The translations under genes and the position numbers were made by a program. A stretch of DNA of 64,000 nucleotides from an archaeon (GTDB lineage: Archaea; Asgardarchaeota; Thorarchaeia; Thorarchaeales; Thorarchaeaceae): NCBI GenBank assembly GCA_024276825.1, contig JAJRWI010000033.1, forward strand, positions 90,614 through 154,613, read 5' to 3'. Each line of letters opens with the position of its first letter. Position 1 is the stretch's first letter. Shown here piece by piece: positions 8,673 through 19,600 of the stretch. The notes beneath the pieces are model-generated. The model did no database searches. It saw only the letters and a list, made by a program, of their open reading frames with translations, and was not told the DNA's origin.

Positions 8673-9491
8673 TCACTTATCTCCTCCAAAGGCCTTCTTC
8701 AGCATTTTATCCAAGTTCTTGTTGTGTGCTGCAAAAATCTTTAGCCTGGCTCTTACAAACTCCTCTGTGAAGCCCCTCTTTTTGAAGACCGTGGCCAGTG
8801 CATCGAACCATGCTGTGTTGTGAGGGACAGGTCCTCTACATCCTATACATGGCACATTGAATGTAATACATCGCGCCCCACAACCTGCTGTTGTCACAGA
8901 TCCCAGACATGGCACATTAGACTCAATCAAGATACATGGGTTCCCTGTGGTCCTGCACTCTGCACAGACCGGATAGTCCTTCTGCTCTGGAAATGAACCA
9001 ACAAGGAATGTGGTGAGAAAGTACATAATTTCGTCCTCTTCGGGGGGACATCCCGGAAGAGAGTAATCGACATGGACGTACTGTGAGATTGGTGCTGCCT
9101 GCAGCCCGGGCATGTCAATCTTGTCATCACCATAGACCTCCTCATAGATCTCATCATAACTCAGGTTTCCCTCAGCCCAGCTCTGAACACCGCCATGGAC
9201 TGCACATGCTCCCATTGCTACCAGTGTTTTGCAGTTCTTCCTAATCTCCAATATCTCTTTGAGGTCCTTCTCAGTAGAAACAGAGCCCTCGACAAAGGCG
9301 ATATCGACCTCCTCATCCATTGTACTGGCGCTTGAAACCATATAGAAACATCTAATGTCAAATACATTAGCGACTTCAAGAATGTCACTAACAGTCGCCA
9401 TCATCAGCTGGCATCCATAACATGATGTCAGAGCATAGACACCAATCCTCGGTCTTTCTCGTACATCTGCCCTTGTGTCTTCCTTTATCAT
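8673..9491 (-). CDS. hydD: [NiFe] hydrogenase small subunit, group 3b (sulfhydrogenase delta)
   Basis: A 272-residue protein with the proximal-cluster ligands of the family (TSCYGCQ near residue 20, GACAVHGG, PGCPP) and a Cys-rich C-terminal half (CAECRTTGNPC, PCLGSVTTAGCGARC, PCIGCRGP) for two further [4Fe-4S] clusters. It carries electrons between the NiFe site in HydA and the HydB/HydG module. Its ATG follows the hydG stop directly. Confidence 0.95.
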   Translation of the reverse strand: MIKEDTRADVRERPRIGVYALTSCYGCQLMMATVSDILEVANVFDIRCFYMVSSASTMDEEVDIAFVEGSVSTEKDLKEILEIRKNCKTLVAMGACAVHGGVQSWAEGNLSYDEIYEEVYGDDKIDMPGLQAAPISQYVHVDYSLPGCPPEEDEIMYFLTTFLVGSFPEQKDYPVCAECRTTGNPCILIESNVPCLGSVTTAGCGARCITFNVPCIGCRGPVPHNTAWFDALATVFKKRGFTEEFVRARLKIFAAHNKNLDKMLKKAFGGDK

Positions 9492-10349
9492 TCATATCAA
9501 CCCCGGTACACTGATGATGTCATAGTAGTCGAACACCGGGCCGTCCTTGCAGGCATACTTCCATGAGGTCGCGGTTCCAATATTGCAATGCCCACATTTA
9601 CCGACACCACACTTCATTCGTCTTTCAAGGGTGACGAAGATATATCGCCGATCAAACCCCCTCTTGACAAGTTCTTCGAACATACCCCTGTACATTGCTG
9701 GAGGACCACACATTGCAACTGCACAATTATTCGGGTCCACATTCACCTTGTCCATGTGTGCTGTTGCACGTCCATGCAATCCGGGGAAGTCAGGGTCCCG
9801 TGTCACAGTCTGAATTATCTCTATGTTCTCTGCAGTTGCAATATCCTTCATGGCCTCTAACTCTTTCTGGAATAGCAACTCCTTGCCATACTTTGCACTA
9901 TTGACAATTGTGATGTTTCCGAACAACCAGCGATTGTCAAGTGCATATAGAAAGATGGATCGCAGAGGGGCCATTCCCAGTCCTGCGGCTACCAGCAGGA
10001 GGTCCTTGTTGTAAAACTGATCCATGGGAAATCCATTTCCATAGGGGCCTCTGACCCCGATGAGATCCCCTGGTTTGAGCTTGTGTATCTGGGAGGTGAC
10101 TCTTCCTGCATTCCTGATACAGAGCTCAAAGAAACCCACTCTTCTGGCTGAAGAGCATATTGAGATCGGAACCTCTCCAATCCCTAGTAATGATACCTGA
10201 ACAAACTGTCCAGGCCCGAACCTCCAGTCCCTTGCTCTTATCGGGTCCTCAAACCTAAAGAGGAACAGTTTGTCAATGTTCGACATATCATAGACTCGGA
10301 GAACACGGACTTGATGCAGTTCGTAAATGTTTGATTCCCCATTACTCAC
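9492..10349 (-). CDS. hydG: Group 3b hydrogenase gamma subunit, FAD/NAD(P)-binding reductase
   Basis: A 285-residue ferredoxin-NADP reductase-type protein. It has the flavin-binding segment GEVPISICSS, the nucleotide-binding segment VAAGLGMAPLRS, CGPPAMYRG and a C-terminal [2Fe-2S] motif (MKCGVGKCGHC). It is the site where NAD(P)H meets the hydrogenase electron chain. It starts at GTG, which directly follows the hydB stop. Confidence 0.93.
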   Translation of the reverse strand: MSNGESNIYELHQVRVLRVYDMSNIDKLFLFRFEDPIRARDWRFGPGQFVQVSLLGIGEVPISICSSARRVGFFELCIRNAGRVTSQIHKLKPGDLIGVRGPYGNGFPMDQFYNKDLLLVAAGLGMAPLRSIFLYALDNRWLFGNITIVNSAKYGKELLFQKELEAMKDIATAENIEIIQTVTRDPDFPGLHGRATAHMDKVNVDPNNCAVAMCGPPAMYRGMFEELVKRGFDRRYIFVTLERRMKCGVGKCGHCNIGTATSWKYACKDGPVFDYYDIISVPGLI

Positions 10350-11372
10350 CTAAGCTTCCCCCCTTACTTCCAGCAGATTCTGCTTGAAGTTAATCTCTGC
10401 GGGACAGAAATATGTACATCTTCCGCAACCCACACAATATGAAGTTGTGACTTCTTGACAATAGGCATTCTTGCAGTGGTACCTATTGAAGAAGCGGTCT
10501 TTCTTTGTGGGTCTAAAGTTATGACCACCCGCGACAAGACCGTGTGTTCTAAACTGGCACGAGTCCCAAAACCTCACACGTTCGCCAGTCTTACCATCAA
10601 GATTTGGGATATCTTTCACATCATAGCACCTGCAGGTGGGACAAGTCGTTGTGCAATTCCCACAACCCAGACACTTTTCACTCTCCCTCACATACATGGG
10701 ATGGTCCATGTTCCATTCGAGATGATAGCGTAAATCATCCCAGTTACCCTGTATCGAGAACATACTTCTTCTCTTGACCTCGAACTCTGCAATGTAATCT
10801 GTGTCCTCTTTAGAGATTTCCTCCTCAAACAGGTCAAGGTTTGGCTCTATGAGTTTATGTCCAGTGATACTTCTTACTCTGACTAGAAATCCATCAGATA
10901 TTTCATGGAAGAAGAGATCAAATCCTGCATCGACAATCTCTACACGCCTGACATTACAGAAACAATACTCGTCAGGAAGGCATGAGATTCCTATGATTAT
11001 GCCATTCTCACGATGCTTCTTATACATGGGGTCTGGCTGCTCATCAAGAAAGGTAGCATCAATAATCCTAAGCCCTACAATGTCGCAAGAATGCACTCCA
11101 AATAGAATCACTCGTTCAGACTGGATCTCTACGGGATACTCCTCTACCTCCTCCATATTGAATTTGAACATGGTTTCCTTCTCTGGATAGAAAAACCTAC
11201 GGGGTGGTCTTACTGTTCTGTTGTATTCGAATATGACGCTATGAACATCATCAACCTCCACAAAATCATAATACTTCTCTGAGATATTTTGAGGGGCATG
11301 CAATGTTCCCAGGTCCTTGAGACGTTCAAGGAACATGTAGGTGTTTTCCCGCGAAATCTTTACGTATCTCAA
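10350..11372 (-). CDS. hydB: Group 3b hydrogenase beta subunit, iron-sulfur protein
   Basis: A 340-residue protein with two C-terminal [4Fe-4S] motifs (CLGCGNCTTTCPTC near residue 240 and CVGCGRCTYFCPAE near residue 316) and extra cysteines in the middle. It forms the electron wire between the HydG flavin and HydD. The start is TTG with a strong GGGAGG seven bases upstream. It is the first gene of the hydBGDA operon and is divergent from the large HdrA gene. Confidence 0.92.
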   Translation of the reverse strand: MRYVKISRENTYMFLERLKDLGTLHAPQNISEKYYDFVEVDDVHSVIFEYNRTVRPPRRFFYPEKETMFKFNMEEVEEYPVEIQSERVILFGVHSCDIVGLRIIDATFLDEQPDPMYKKHRENGIIIGISCLPDEYCFCNVRRVEIVDAGFDLFFHEISDGFLVRVRSITGHKLIEPNLDLFEEEISKEDTDYIAEFEVKRRSMFSIQGNWDDLRYHLEWNMDHPMYVRESEKCLGCGNCTTTCPTCRCYDVKDIPNLDGKTGERVRFWDSCQFRTHGLVAGGHNFRPTKKDRFFNRYHCKNAYCQEVTTSYCVGCGRCTYFCPAEINFKQNLLEVRGEA

Positions 11373-11519
11373 TACAGAGCCTCCCGAACTAGCCTATTAG
11401 TATAGACTCGTCTTAATAAAAAGGAGTTTGATGGCACCATTTCACCGTACGGGTCAGAAAGATTATAACCCAAAATGAATTTACGCCAGCGTTAGAACCA
11501 GAGCTTGGAGAACCTCTCA

Positions 11520-14500
11520 ATGGTCAGCGAAGCGGTGCAAAAACCTGATAGCAAATCAAAACCAACTGACGTTGTGATCATTGGAGCAGGAATGGCTGGT
11601 ATCAATGCGGCCATTGACCTTGCCGAAGGTGGTCATCACGCTCATCTCATTGAGCGTACGGTCAATATTGGTGGTAAGTATGTGGCAATTTACAAGGTCT
11701 TTCCAATGCTTGAGTGCTCAGCATGTGTTATGACCCCCCTCACCTCTTATGTTGGTAAGCATCCAAACATCACAATACACGCACTCTCCGAGGTTGTCAA
11801 GGTCTCAGGGAGCAAAGGCAACTTCACAGTGACCATTCGTAAGAGAGCCCGCTATGTCAATGAGGACAAATGTACGGGTTGTGGTCTCTGTGTCCGTGCC
11901 TGTCCTGTTGAAGTGCCGAATGAATATGATCGCGGTCTCTCATTGAGAAAAGCAATCTACTTTAACTTCCCTCAACAGATCCCTCTTATTGCGACCATTG
12001 ACAGAGATGCATGTATTGGATGCGGTACTTGTGCTGGGGTCTGCCCTCAAGATTGTATAAACTATGAGGACCAAGACAAAGAATATGAGATTAATGCTGG
12101 TTCTATAATTGTTGCAACTGGTTTTGACGAGTACGAGCCCTTGGACTATGCTGAGTATGGCTATGGCATTTTTCCAAATGTGGTCACCTCTCTACAATAT
12201 GACCGCCAGACTCATCCCACTGGCCCAACTGATGCTCATATGGTACGACCATCAGATGGTAAAGAACCCACAAGGATATTGTTTGTCAACTGCGTTGGAA
12301 GCAGAGATGTGCGAGAGGCAATCAATGGCTATAGCAAACATTGCAATCGCGTCTGTTGCTCCTTCGGGCTCAAGCTGGCACAAGTCACAAGAATGCACTA
12401 TCCAGAGGACCATTGCGAAATAATCTATACTTACATGGACATGCGGACAGCTGGAAAGGCATTGGAAGAGTTTCTCTGGGACTCTCAACACAACCAAGGC
12501 ATCAAGTTTATCCGCGGCAGGGTGGCAGAGGTTTACGAGGACCCTGACACACATGACCTCTCAGTAAAGTTAGAAGACACAGAAACTGGAGAGATAATGG
12601 AGATCAAAGATGTATCAATGATGGTTCTTAATGCAAGTTTCAGACCCGCCAAGGACCTTGATAATCTGGCAAAGATATTGAAGATAGATCTTGATGATAC
12701 TGGTTTTGTGAAGGAGTCGCACCCTAACGCACATGCTCTAGAAACCACAAGGCCTGGCATATTTGTTGCAGGTTGCGCTCATGGTCCAAAAGATGGCACT
12801 GACACAGTAAATGAAGGCAAGGGTGCCGCAATGGCAGCACATTCTATCCTGCCGATTCCACCACCTCCAGAACCAGAGGACATTCCGCCTGCGGAAATCG
12901 CTGATGAGCCAAGAGTTGGAGTCTTCATCTGTCATTGTGGAGGCATCATTGGAAATGTCATTGATTCCCCAGGATTGGCTGAATGGGCTAAAGGTCTTCC
13001 AAATGTGGTTTATTCCACAGATTACATCTTCATGTGCAGCGACCCAGGACAAGAACTCATAACGAAGGCAATTCGAGAGCATAAACTGAATAGGGTTGTT
13101 GTCGGATCATGTTCACCTCTTCAGCATGAGGCTACCTTTAGGCGTGCCCTTGAAGCAGCAGGCCTCTCACAGTATTATTTTGTGGGGCCCGCAGGGCTCA
13201 GAGAGCATCTCGCACTTGTGAATGCCAATGCACCCAAGGAAGAAAGGCAAAAGAAGGGTCAAGACCTTATTCGCAGTGCAGTTGCTAAAGCGATCAATAA
13301 TGAAATAGTTCCTGTCAAGTCATTGGAGGTGGTACGGACCACCATGGTTGTGGGTGGTGGGGTTTCAGGAATGACAGCGGCTCTTGACATTGCCAAAAAA
13401 GGCTTCAATGTGATCCTTGTTGAAAAGGAAGACCGATTGGGCGGTCGCTTGAATGATCTATACAACGTATTCCCCCAACTATTGAGCGCTCAAGAGATTG
13501 TTGAGGACTTGGTTTCACGGATTGAAAAGAGCAAGCGAATCAAAGTATTATTGAAAAGCAAAGTGGTTGCCAGAGATGGGTCTTATGGGAATTATAAGAT
13601 AACCGTGGAGAACACCCAAACTGGTGAACAGTTGACTTATGATATTGGGTCCATGGTGATAACAGTAGGGACCGATACATATGAGCCAAAACCTGGCGAA
13701 TACGGCTATGGTGAGGTGCCTGGAGTAATCACAACCCTTCAACTTGAACGAATGCTGCGGAATGGTGAGTTGAAAGAACCACCAAAGAACCCAGTGTTCA
13801 TCCATTGTGTTGGATCAAGACAAAATCCGGGTGAGGGCAATCGCTATTGTTCACGTGTGTGTTGTTCTGCTGTTATCGCAATGCAACATGAATTACGAGA
13901 GATGTTTCCAGACATCAGGATATTCTCCGCCTACAAAGAACACATCAGACCCTATGCCAATAAGATGGAAGAGATGTGGCGTGAAAACCGGCAGAATGGT
14001 GTGTCATACCTCCGCTGGATACGAGATCGCCCCGTGACCGTTAAGAAGGACCCCGATGGCGATGGTGCGATAGTGACGATTTATGATACTCTCTTACAGG
14101 AAACTCTCAGAATCAAGTCTAACATGGTCGTATTGGCGGTAGGCTTGGAAGCCCCTCATGATATTGATGAGATTGTCAGGGCTCTTGGAATCAACAGGGG
14201 TCAGGATGGTTTTTTGCTCGAGATGCATATGAAGTACCGCCCAGTGGACACCACAGTGCCTGGTGTGTTCTTGGGGGTGACCTATGCAAAGAATATTGCT
14301 GACTCGGTCAATCAGGCCCGTAGTGCTGCAAGTGCTGCCACAATTCCTCTTAATCTGGGCACTGTGGAGATCGAGCTTCTCACAGCCGAAGTCGATCAGG
14401 AACTATGTGTGGGTTGTGATCTATGTCACTACTCAGAGATATGTCCATATGATGCCATAAGCATGATAGAGATTGAACCTGGAGTGAAGAAGAGTGTGAC

Positions 14501-14624
14501 TGACGAGTTAAAGTGTGAGGGCTGTGGTGCATGCTGTGCAATCTGTCCTACAGGTGCCCGCGACTTGCGTTGGTGGCGTGAGAAGAGTCTTCTTGAAGAG
14601 ATAGAAGCCATGTTGAAGGAATAG
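11520..14624 (+). CDS. Double-length HdrA-like flavoprotein without MvhD
   Basis: About 1034 residues from ATG 11520, preceded by GGAG (an upstream in-frame TTG at 11505 is less likely). There are two complete HdrA-like halves. Half one has an FAD site (VVIIGAGMAGINAA), Cys pair 71/74 and two ferredoxin motifs (CTGCGLCVRACP near 123, CIGCGTCAGVCP near 170). The middle is an HdrA N-terminal domain (RVGVFICHCGG near 475, VVGSCSP). Half two has a second FAD site (MVVGGGVSGMTAA near 610) and two more [4Fe-4S] motifs near 965-1010. Residue numbers count from the TTG. HdrA proteins bifurcate electrons with FAD. It is divergent from hydB and close to hdrB/C/A, so a hydrogenase-Hdr supercomplex is possible. 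Confidence 0.9.
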   Translation: MVSEAVQKPDSKSKPTDVVIIGAGMAGINAAIDLAEGGHHAHLIERTVNIGGKYVAIYKVFPMLECSACVMTPLTSYVGKHPNITIHALSEVVKVSGSKGNFTVTIRKRARYVNEDKCTGCGLCVRACPVEVPNEYDRGLSLRKAIYFNFPQQIPLIATIDRDACIGCGTCAGVCPQDCINYEDQDKEYEINAGSIIVATGFDEYEPLDYAEYGYGIFPNVVTSLQYDRQTHPTGPTDAHMVRPSDGKEPTRILFVNCVGSRDVREAINGYSKHCNRVCCSFGLKLAQVTRMHYPEDHCEIIYTYMDMRTAGKALEEFLWDSQHNQGIKFIRGRVAEVYEDPDTHDLSVKLEDTETGEIMEIKDVSMMVLNASFRPAKDLDNLAKILKIDLDDTGFVKESHPNAHALETTRPGIFVAGCAHGPKDGTDTVNEGKGAAMAAHSILPIPPPPEPEDIPPAEIADEPRVGVFICHCGGIIGNVIDSPGLAEWAKGLPNVVYSTDYIFMCSDPGQELITKAIREHKLNRVVVGSCSPLQHEATFRRALEAAGLSQYYFVGPAGLREHLALVNANAPKEERQKKGQDLIRSAVAKAINNEIVPVKSLEVVRTTMVVGGGVSGMTAALDIAKKGFNVILVEKEDRLGGRLNDLYNVFPQLLSAQEIVEDLVSRIEKSKRIKVLLKSKVVARDGSYGNYKITVENTQTGEQLTYDIGSMVITVGTDTYEPKPGEYGYGEVPGVITTLQLERMLRNGELKEPPKNPVFIHCVGSRQNPGEGNRYCSRVCCSAVIAMQHELREMFPDIRIFSAYKEHIRPYANKMEEMWRENRQNGVSYLRWIRDRPVTVKKDPDGDGAIVTIYDTLLQETLRIKSNMVVLAVGLEAPHDIDEIVRALGINRGQDGFLLEMHMKYRPVDTTVPGVFLGVTYAKNIADSVNQARSAASAATIPLNLGTVEIELLTAEVDQELCVGCDLCHYSEICPYDAISMIEIEPGVKKSVTDELKCEGCGACCAICPTGARDLRWWREKSLLEEIEAMLKE

Positions 14625-14633
14625 GTGTCATGT

Positions 14634-15200
14634 ATGGTCACACTTGATGGACTATATGCAGCTTGGCATGTGCTTAATGAACTGCTTGGTGAACTGAATG
14701 GCAATGGTGTATTCATCCCAAAGTTCACTTATGCAGACATGCGTAATGCCAAGATGATGATTGAATATCTCCGCTCATTCGATGAAGACATCCAGAGCTT
14801 TCAGAGGAGTGAAACTGATATCCGTGAAGAAATGGAAGGCAAAATGTCAAGTCTAAGAGAATCACTGATGGTCTGGGCTGAGGAGAACCAAGGACTCGAA
14901 TACAGGCAGAATTGGGAGCATCGCTTTGAGAAGGCGCTTCATGGCGAAGCTGTTGATATTGTCATTGAAGAACAAGTCCCAATATCTGATATCCCCCGAG
15001 AGAGGGATGTGGGCTTTTTCAGAATCAGACTACCTGATGAAATTCCTGTGGAGGTCATCTCAGAGATTGCCGAGGACTGCAGAGTAATAATCTCGCTTGA
15101 CGGCGAAAGACATCTACAAGTCAGCGGCAAGAAGGAATGTGTACGCGATGCCATGCAGCGTCTGGGCGAACTGTTCTATGGTGAGAGCCGATTGGACTGA
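14634..15200 (+). CDS. DUF2096-like archaeal protein next to hdrA
   Basis: About 188 residues from ATG 14634 (a GTG at 14625 is in frame). The N-terminus (LYAAWHVLNELLGELN, then IPKFTYADMRNAKMMI) resembles the archaeal DUF2096 family known from methanogens. The middle is helical and charged, and the C-terminal 60 residues look like a small alpha/beta domain (RDVGFFRIRLPDEIPVEVI). There is no signal peptide or metal motif. It follows the HdrA gene almost directly, so it is probably cotranscribed with it and may be an accessory or assembly factor. Function unknown. Confidence 0.6.
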   Translation: MVTLDGLYAAWHVLNELLGELNGNGVFIPKFTYADMRNAKMMIEYLRSFDEDIQSFQRSETDIREEMEGKMSSLRESLMVWAEENQGLEYRQNWEHRFEKALHGEAVDIVIEEQVPISDIPRERDVGFFRIRLPDEIPVEVISEIAEDCRVIISLDGERHLQVSGKKECVRDAMQRLGELFYGESRLD

Positions 15201-15245
15201 GTTCTGACTTGTGATTATGATTGTAATACTTGCCTTGTCTTGACA

Positions 15246-16121
15246 TTAGATCCCAAGTATATCGCTTACAGGATCAAGAGAGATTCTGTCCAGTTCGAGC
15301 CCGAGCCGTTCTTCATCAAGTCCCATGGCAAGACCCAAGATCTGAGTCACAAACAAGGCAGGGAGTTCTAGCGATTCACCATTTTCATCAGTCAATCCAA
15401 GGGCCTGAACATCATACTGGGTATGACAGGCGGGACAGTTGGTCACAACACAGTTAGCACCTGAGGCTTTTGCATCGGCAAGCTTCTCCTTTAATATCCT
15501 CGTTGCCACATCCTCGCTGGCAATCAAGAGCGGTGAACCACAGCATCTGAGTTTCAGGTTCCAAGGAATACTCTTAGCCCCGGTCAACTCAATCAACTCA
15601 TCAACTTTGCTGGGCAACTCGGGATCATCGAACCCTGCAACTTTGGACGGCCTTAGGAGATGGCATCCAGGATGAAATGCAACCTTGAGCCCTTCAAGTG
15701 GTTTCACAATCTTTGAGGCAATCTCGTCCTTCAAGTCATAAAGGACCTCTACAAAGTGTCTTATCTTGGACTTGCCCGTATACTCGAGCCCAAGCTCTTT
15801 GAGCACCTCATTGACGGCCTTTCTCTGTTCCTCCTCGGTATGTAGAACATGATCGACATCCTTTAGTGAGCCAAAGCAGCCGTTGCATGGCGTAACAATG
15901 TCATGTCCTCTCTTCTCGGCGAGTGCAATGTTTCGACCAGACATTGAAAGCCAGCTGTACTCATCAATTGACTTGAGCACAACAGTACCACAGCAGGTTG
16001 CACCATCAAAGTCAAGAAGCTTTATGTCTAGAGCCTCTGCGACGGCTCGCATGCTGCTCTCATAATTATTGAATCGATTCGGAATCGCACATCCAAGAAA
16101 GACCTCGTATGTCTTGTTCAT
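15246..16121 (-). CDS. Heterodisulfide reductase subunit B (HdrB), divergent form
   Basis: A 291-residue protein with two CCG domains that bind the noncubane [4Fe-4S] clusters. The motifs are Cys11, ATCCG, TPCNGC, HPGCH, LRCCGSP and TNCPAC. The first CCG motif reads ATCCGTVVLK rather than the ASCCPAPG of the other two HdrBs in this window. HdrB is the site of disulfide reduction in methanogens, but here the natural acceptor is unknown. It lies directly downstream of hdrC and hdrA on the same strand, in the order hdrA-hdrC-hdrB. Confidence 0.92.
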   Translation of the reverse strand: MNKTYEVFLGCAIPNRFNNYESSMRAVAEALDIKLLDFDGATCCGTVVLKSIDEYSWLSMSGRNIALAEKRGHDIVTPCNGCFGSLKDVDHVLHTEEEQRKAVNEVLKELGLEYTGKSKIRHFVEVLYDLKDEIASKIVKPLEGLKVAFHPGCHLLRPSKVAGFDDPELPSKVDELIELTGAKSIPWNLKLRCCGSPLLIASEDVATRILKEKLADAKASGANCVVTNCPACHTQYDVQALGLTDENGESLELPALFVTQILGLAMGLDEERLGLELDRISLDPVSDILGI

Positions 16122-16640
16122 TTATTCCTCCTCCTGTAGCTTCAAGAGCCTAGTCTTGTCCAATAACTTCTTCACATCATTGATGTCAAACTCGGGAACA
16201 TCATCAAGTTCCAAGTCTTCACGTTCCCAGTCTGTGGGCTCATAGAGTCGTCCATTATTATACAAACCCTGAGCAGCAGCAACATAACCGGGTGGCGCAA
16301 TCCCTTTTCTATAGGCCATGTTCTTCAGACCAAAGAGAATGTCCGTAATGTCTATTCCCTGTGGACAACGCTCCTGACAAGTATAGCAAGTCGTGCATAA
16401 CCAGATCATGTCGGTTTCTAAGACCTCCTCAAGACCAAAGAGAAGCATTCTCATGACCTCATGAATCTGGATGTTCACTTTATCACTGACGGGGCATCCC
16501 CCACTGCACTTGGCGCATTGAAAACATGCAGTCAGGTCTTGCCCGCCGATGAGTTCGGACACCTTCTTTGTGAATTTGGCGTCCAGCTTTTTGAATGTCA
16601 TTCCCTCAAAAGATTTGAATCGGCCCCAACTCTCGGTCAT
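16122..16640 (-). CDS. Heterodisulfide reductase subunit C (HdrC)
   Basis: A 172-residue protein with two ferredoxin-type motifs, CFQCAKCSGGCPV (near 40) and CTTCYTCQERCP (near 81), typical of HdrC. It passes electrons from HdrA to HdrB. It is packed between hdrA (2 bases) and hdrB (0 bases), so the three form one operon. Confidence 0.93.
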   Translation of the reverse strand: MTESWGRFKSFEGMTFKKLDAKFTKKVSELIGGQDLTACFQCAKCSGGCPVSDKVNIQIHEVMRMLLFGLEEVLETDMIWLCTTCYTCQERCPQGIDITDILFGLKNMAYRKGIAPPGYVAAAQGLYNNGRLYEPTDWEREDLELDDVPEFDINDVKKLLDKTRLLKLQEEE

Positions 16641-16642
16641 GA

Positions 16643-19600
16643 TTATCTCCTCCTCGGCCTAAGTGGGCTTGGCCCAAGCTTCTCAACGAGTTCCGTGAGT
16701 TCTTTCACTTTCTCTGCATATATTGGCCCCTCACTTGCGCTAATATGTGTGAATTGAAGTCTCTCAGGTTCAAGTCCTGCTTTTTCAATAATCTTCTTGG
16801 CAATCATGTATCTTCTCTCGAATGCTATATTTCCATCAACATAATGGCAGTCTCCAACATGACACCCTGATATCCAGACCATATCAGCACCTAACCTGAA
16901 TGCCTCTAGAATATGAGTCACACTGACCCTTCCAGTACACATCACCCTGATATCTCTCACAGCGGGCGGCTGTTGAAGCCTTGCAACGCCCGCCGAGTCT
17001 GCGCCTGCATAGGTACACCAGTTGCACATTATCGTGAGAATGCGAGGTTCATTTGGTGGCAGGTCTTCAAGAGCACTCCTGACCTGAGCCATTATCTGAT
17101 CATCTGTGAAGTGCTTCATGGTGATTGCCCCCGCTGGACAACCTGCAGCGCATTTGCCGCAACCTTGGCAGAGAACCGGATTTGACACCGCATAATCATG
17201 AGATCCATCGCCTGGTACCACTGCAATCGCATTGTATGCACAGTTGATCTCACAGGTGCCACAGCCAACACATACCTCTGGATCAACCACTGAAACTATG
17301 GCCTCTGCCTTTCTCACACCTTTAACCAGCGGAATCAATGCGCGCATGGCAGCACCCTGTCCCTGTGCCATGGCCTCATTGATGCCTTTGGGTGCAGTAG
17401 CTGTACCTGCAACAAAGACACCATCTGTCTGAAAGTCAATGGGCCGAAGCTTGGGGTGGGCCTCCATGAAATATCCTGACATATTTAGTGAGAGTTTGAA
17501 CAACTCCGAGACCTCTTTGTTGGACTCGTGTGGGACCATTGCAGTTGCCAGAACTACATGATCCACATCTAGCTCAAGGGTTGCACCAAGCACCTGATCC
17601 TTAACAGTGACGGTCAGGGCTTTGTCTTTACCCTTCTTCACAACTGGTGGTTCATCCTTGTCAAACCTGATGAACACGGCTCCCTTTTTTCTGGCCTCCC
17701 TGTATTTGTCCTCAACATTGTAGGGGGCACGAAGGTCCCTGTACAAATGAAACACCCGTGAGTCAGGATATCTATCAAGAAGCTCTAGTGTATGCTCTAG
17801 GGCGACAGTACAGCAGACTGATGAGCACCATGTTCTTGAGCCCTCAAGGGACTCGTCCTCACGTGAGCCTGCACAATGAATCACAACGAATGTTTCACCG
17901 TTTTTAATCCCATCTTCCTCAATCACCCTCCTGTTGAACTCTGCCTCGGTCATCACCTCTGGGAGCTTCTTCAGGCCATAGAGCCCCTCCTCCTCAAGCA
18001 TGGTTGCACCAGTAGCAACAATAATGACTCCGATCTTTATCTCCTTCTCCTCATCATTGGTGTTGACTATGACATTGAAATCTCCGATGGCTCCTTTCGA
18101 TGAAACAACCTGGGAGTTCAGCATCAATTCGATGTTTGCATTACTCTCAATTTTCTTCTCATATTCACTGATCAACTCTTCAGTGGACCTGCTGTCAAAA
18201 TTAACAGTCTTCACCCTGTTGAGAAAGCCTCCGACCCTGCTCTCTCTCTCAACCAGATACACCTTGTAACCCTTATTGGCAATAATCTCTGCTGCGGTCA
18301 TCCCTGCGACTCCCGCACCAATTACCAGTGCCATGGGAGCTATCTCGGTGATCGCCTCCTCCTGAGGTTCAAGAATTGTCGCTCTGGCCACTGCCATTCT
18401 GACAAGGTCCATGGCCTTCTCTGTGGCCTCATCCTTTTCAGTCTGATGAATCCATGAGCAATGCTCGCGAATATTGGCAAGCTCAAACAGATACTTGTTC
18501 AGCCCTGCTTCCTCAATTGTGGTTCTGAACAGTGGTTCATGAGTCCTTGGAGTACATGATGCAACAACAACTCTGTTCAGCTTGTGTTCCTTTATGGCCT
18601 CCTTGATCACGACTTGCGAGTCTGAAGAGCATGAATAGAGCAGGTTCTCAGCATAGACCACATTGGGCAGAGTGCTTGCGTATTCGGTCACACGGGCGAC
18701 ATCCACAGTGCCAGCAATATTGATTCCGCATGAACAGATAATGACCCCTATCCTGGGCTCTCCTGCCATCAACTCCAAATCTTGGCCCTCAATTGTATCG
18801 GTCTTCGAGTATGCCTTTGGTGTAGCAATGTCCATGGCAGCCAGTGCCGCAGCAGCACTGCCCTGAGCAACAGAATCAGGAATGTCCTTGGGTGCATTGC
18901 ATGTTCCACACATATGCACACCCTCCACACCGGTTTCAGTAAGGAGAAGACCTCCATTCTGTGCTGGAATGAAGCCATATTTGTCAGTCTTTATTCCAAT
19001 GCTCTCAAACAGCTTGCTGTTGTCCGTTGGAATCATTGCAGGACATAGAACAACAAGGTCATACCTGTCAATCAGGACCTCGTGTTCCTTTGCATCAACA
19101 TGCTTGATGATAAGGTCATGGGTGGTAGGGTCCTCATGAATCTCACTTGGGAGCCCCTTGACATAGTTTATGCCATACTCTGTCTCTCCGCGTACAATAA
19201 ACTCCTCGAAGCCCTTACCAAAGACTCTCATATCATTGAATAAAATGTCAATGTGCACCTCTGGAGTGTGCTCCTTTGTGATTATTGCCTCCTTTGTGGC
19301 ATAAGTACAGCAGATCTTAGAGCAATATGCGCAGTGATTCACGTCCCTACTCCCAACGCACTGAACGAATGCTATACGATGAGGCTCGCGACCATCAGAG
19401 GGTCTCATGACCACGCCGCTGGTTGGTCCGCTTGCAGACACCATTCTCTCATATTCCAGTGATGACACAACATTTGGGAATCTACCATAACCATACTCTG
19501 GAACTGTCGCGGGATCTATCAACTCAAACCCCGTTGCAATAATTATTGAACCCGCATTGACCTCGATGGTCTCATCAGTGAATGCCTCAAAGTCAATCGC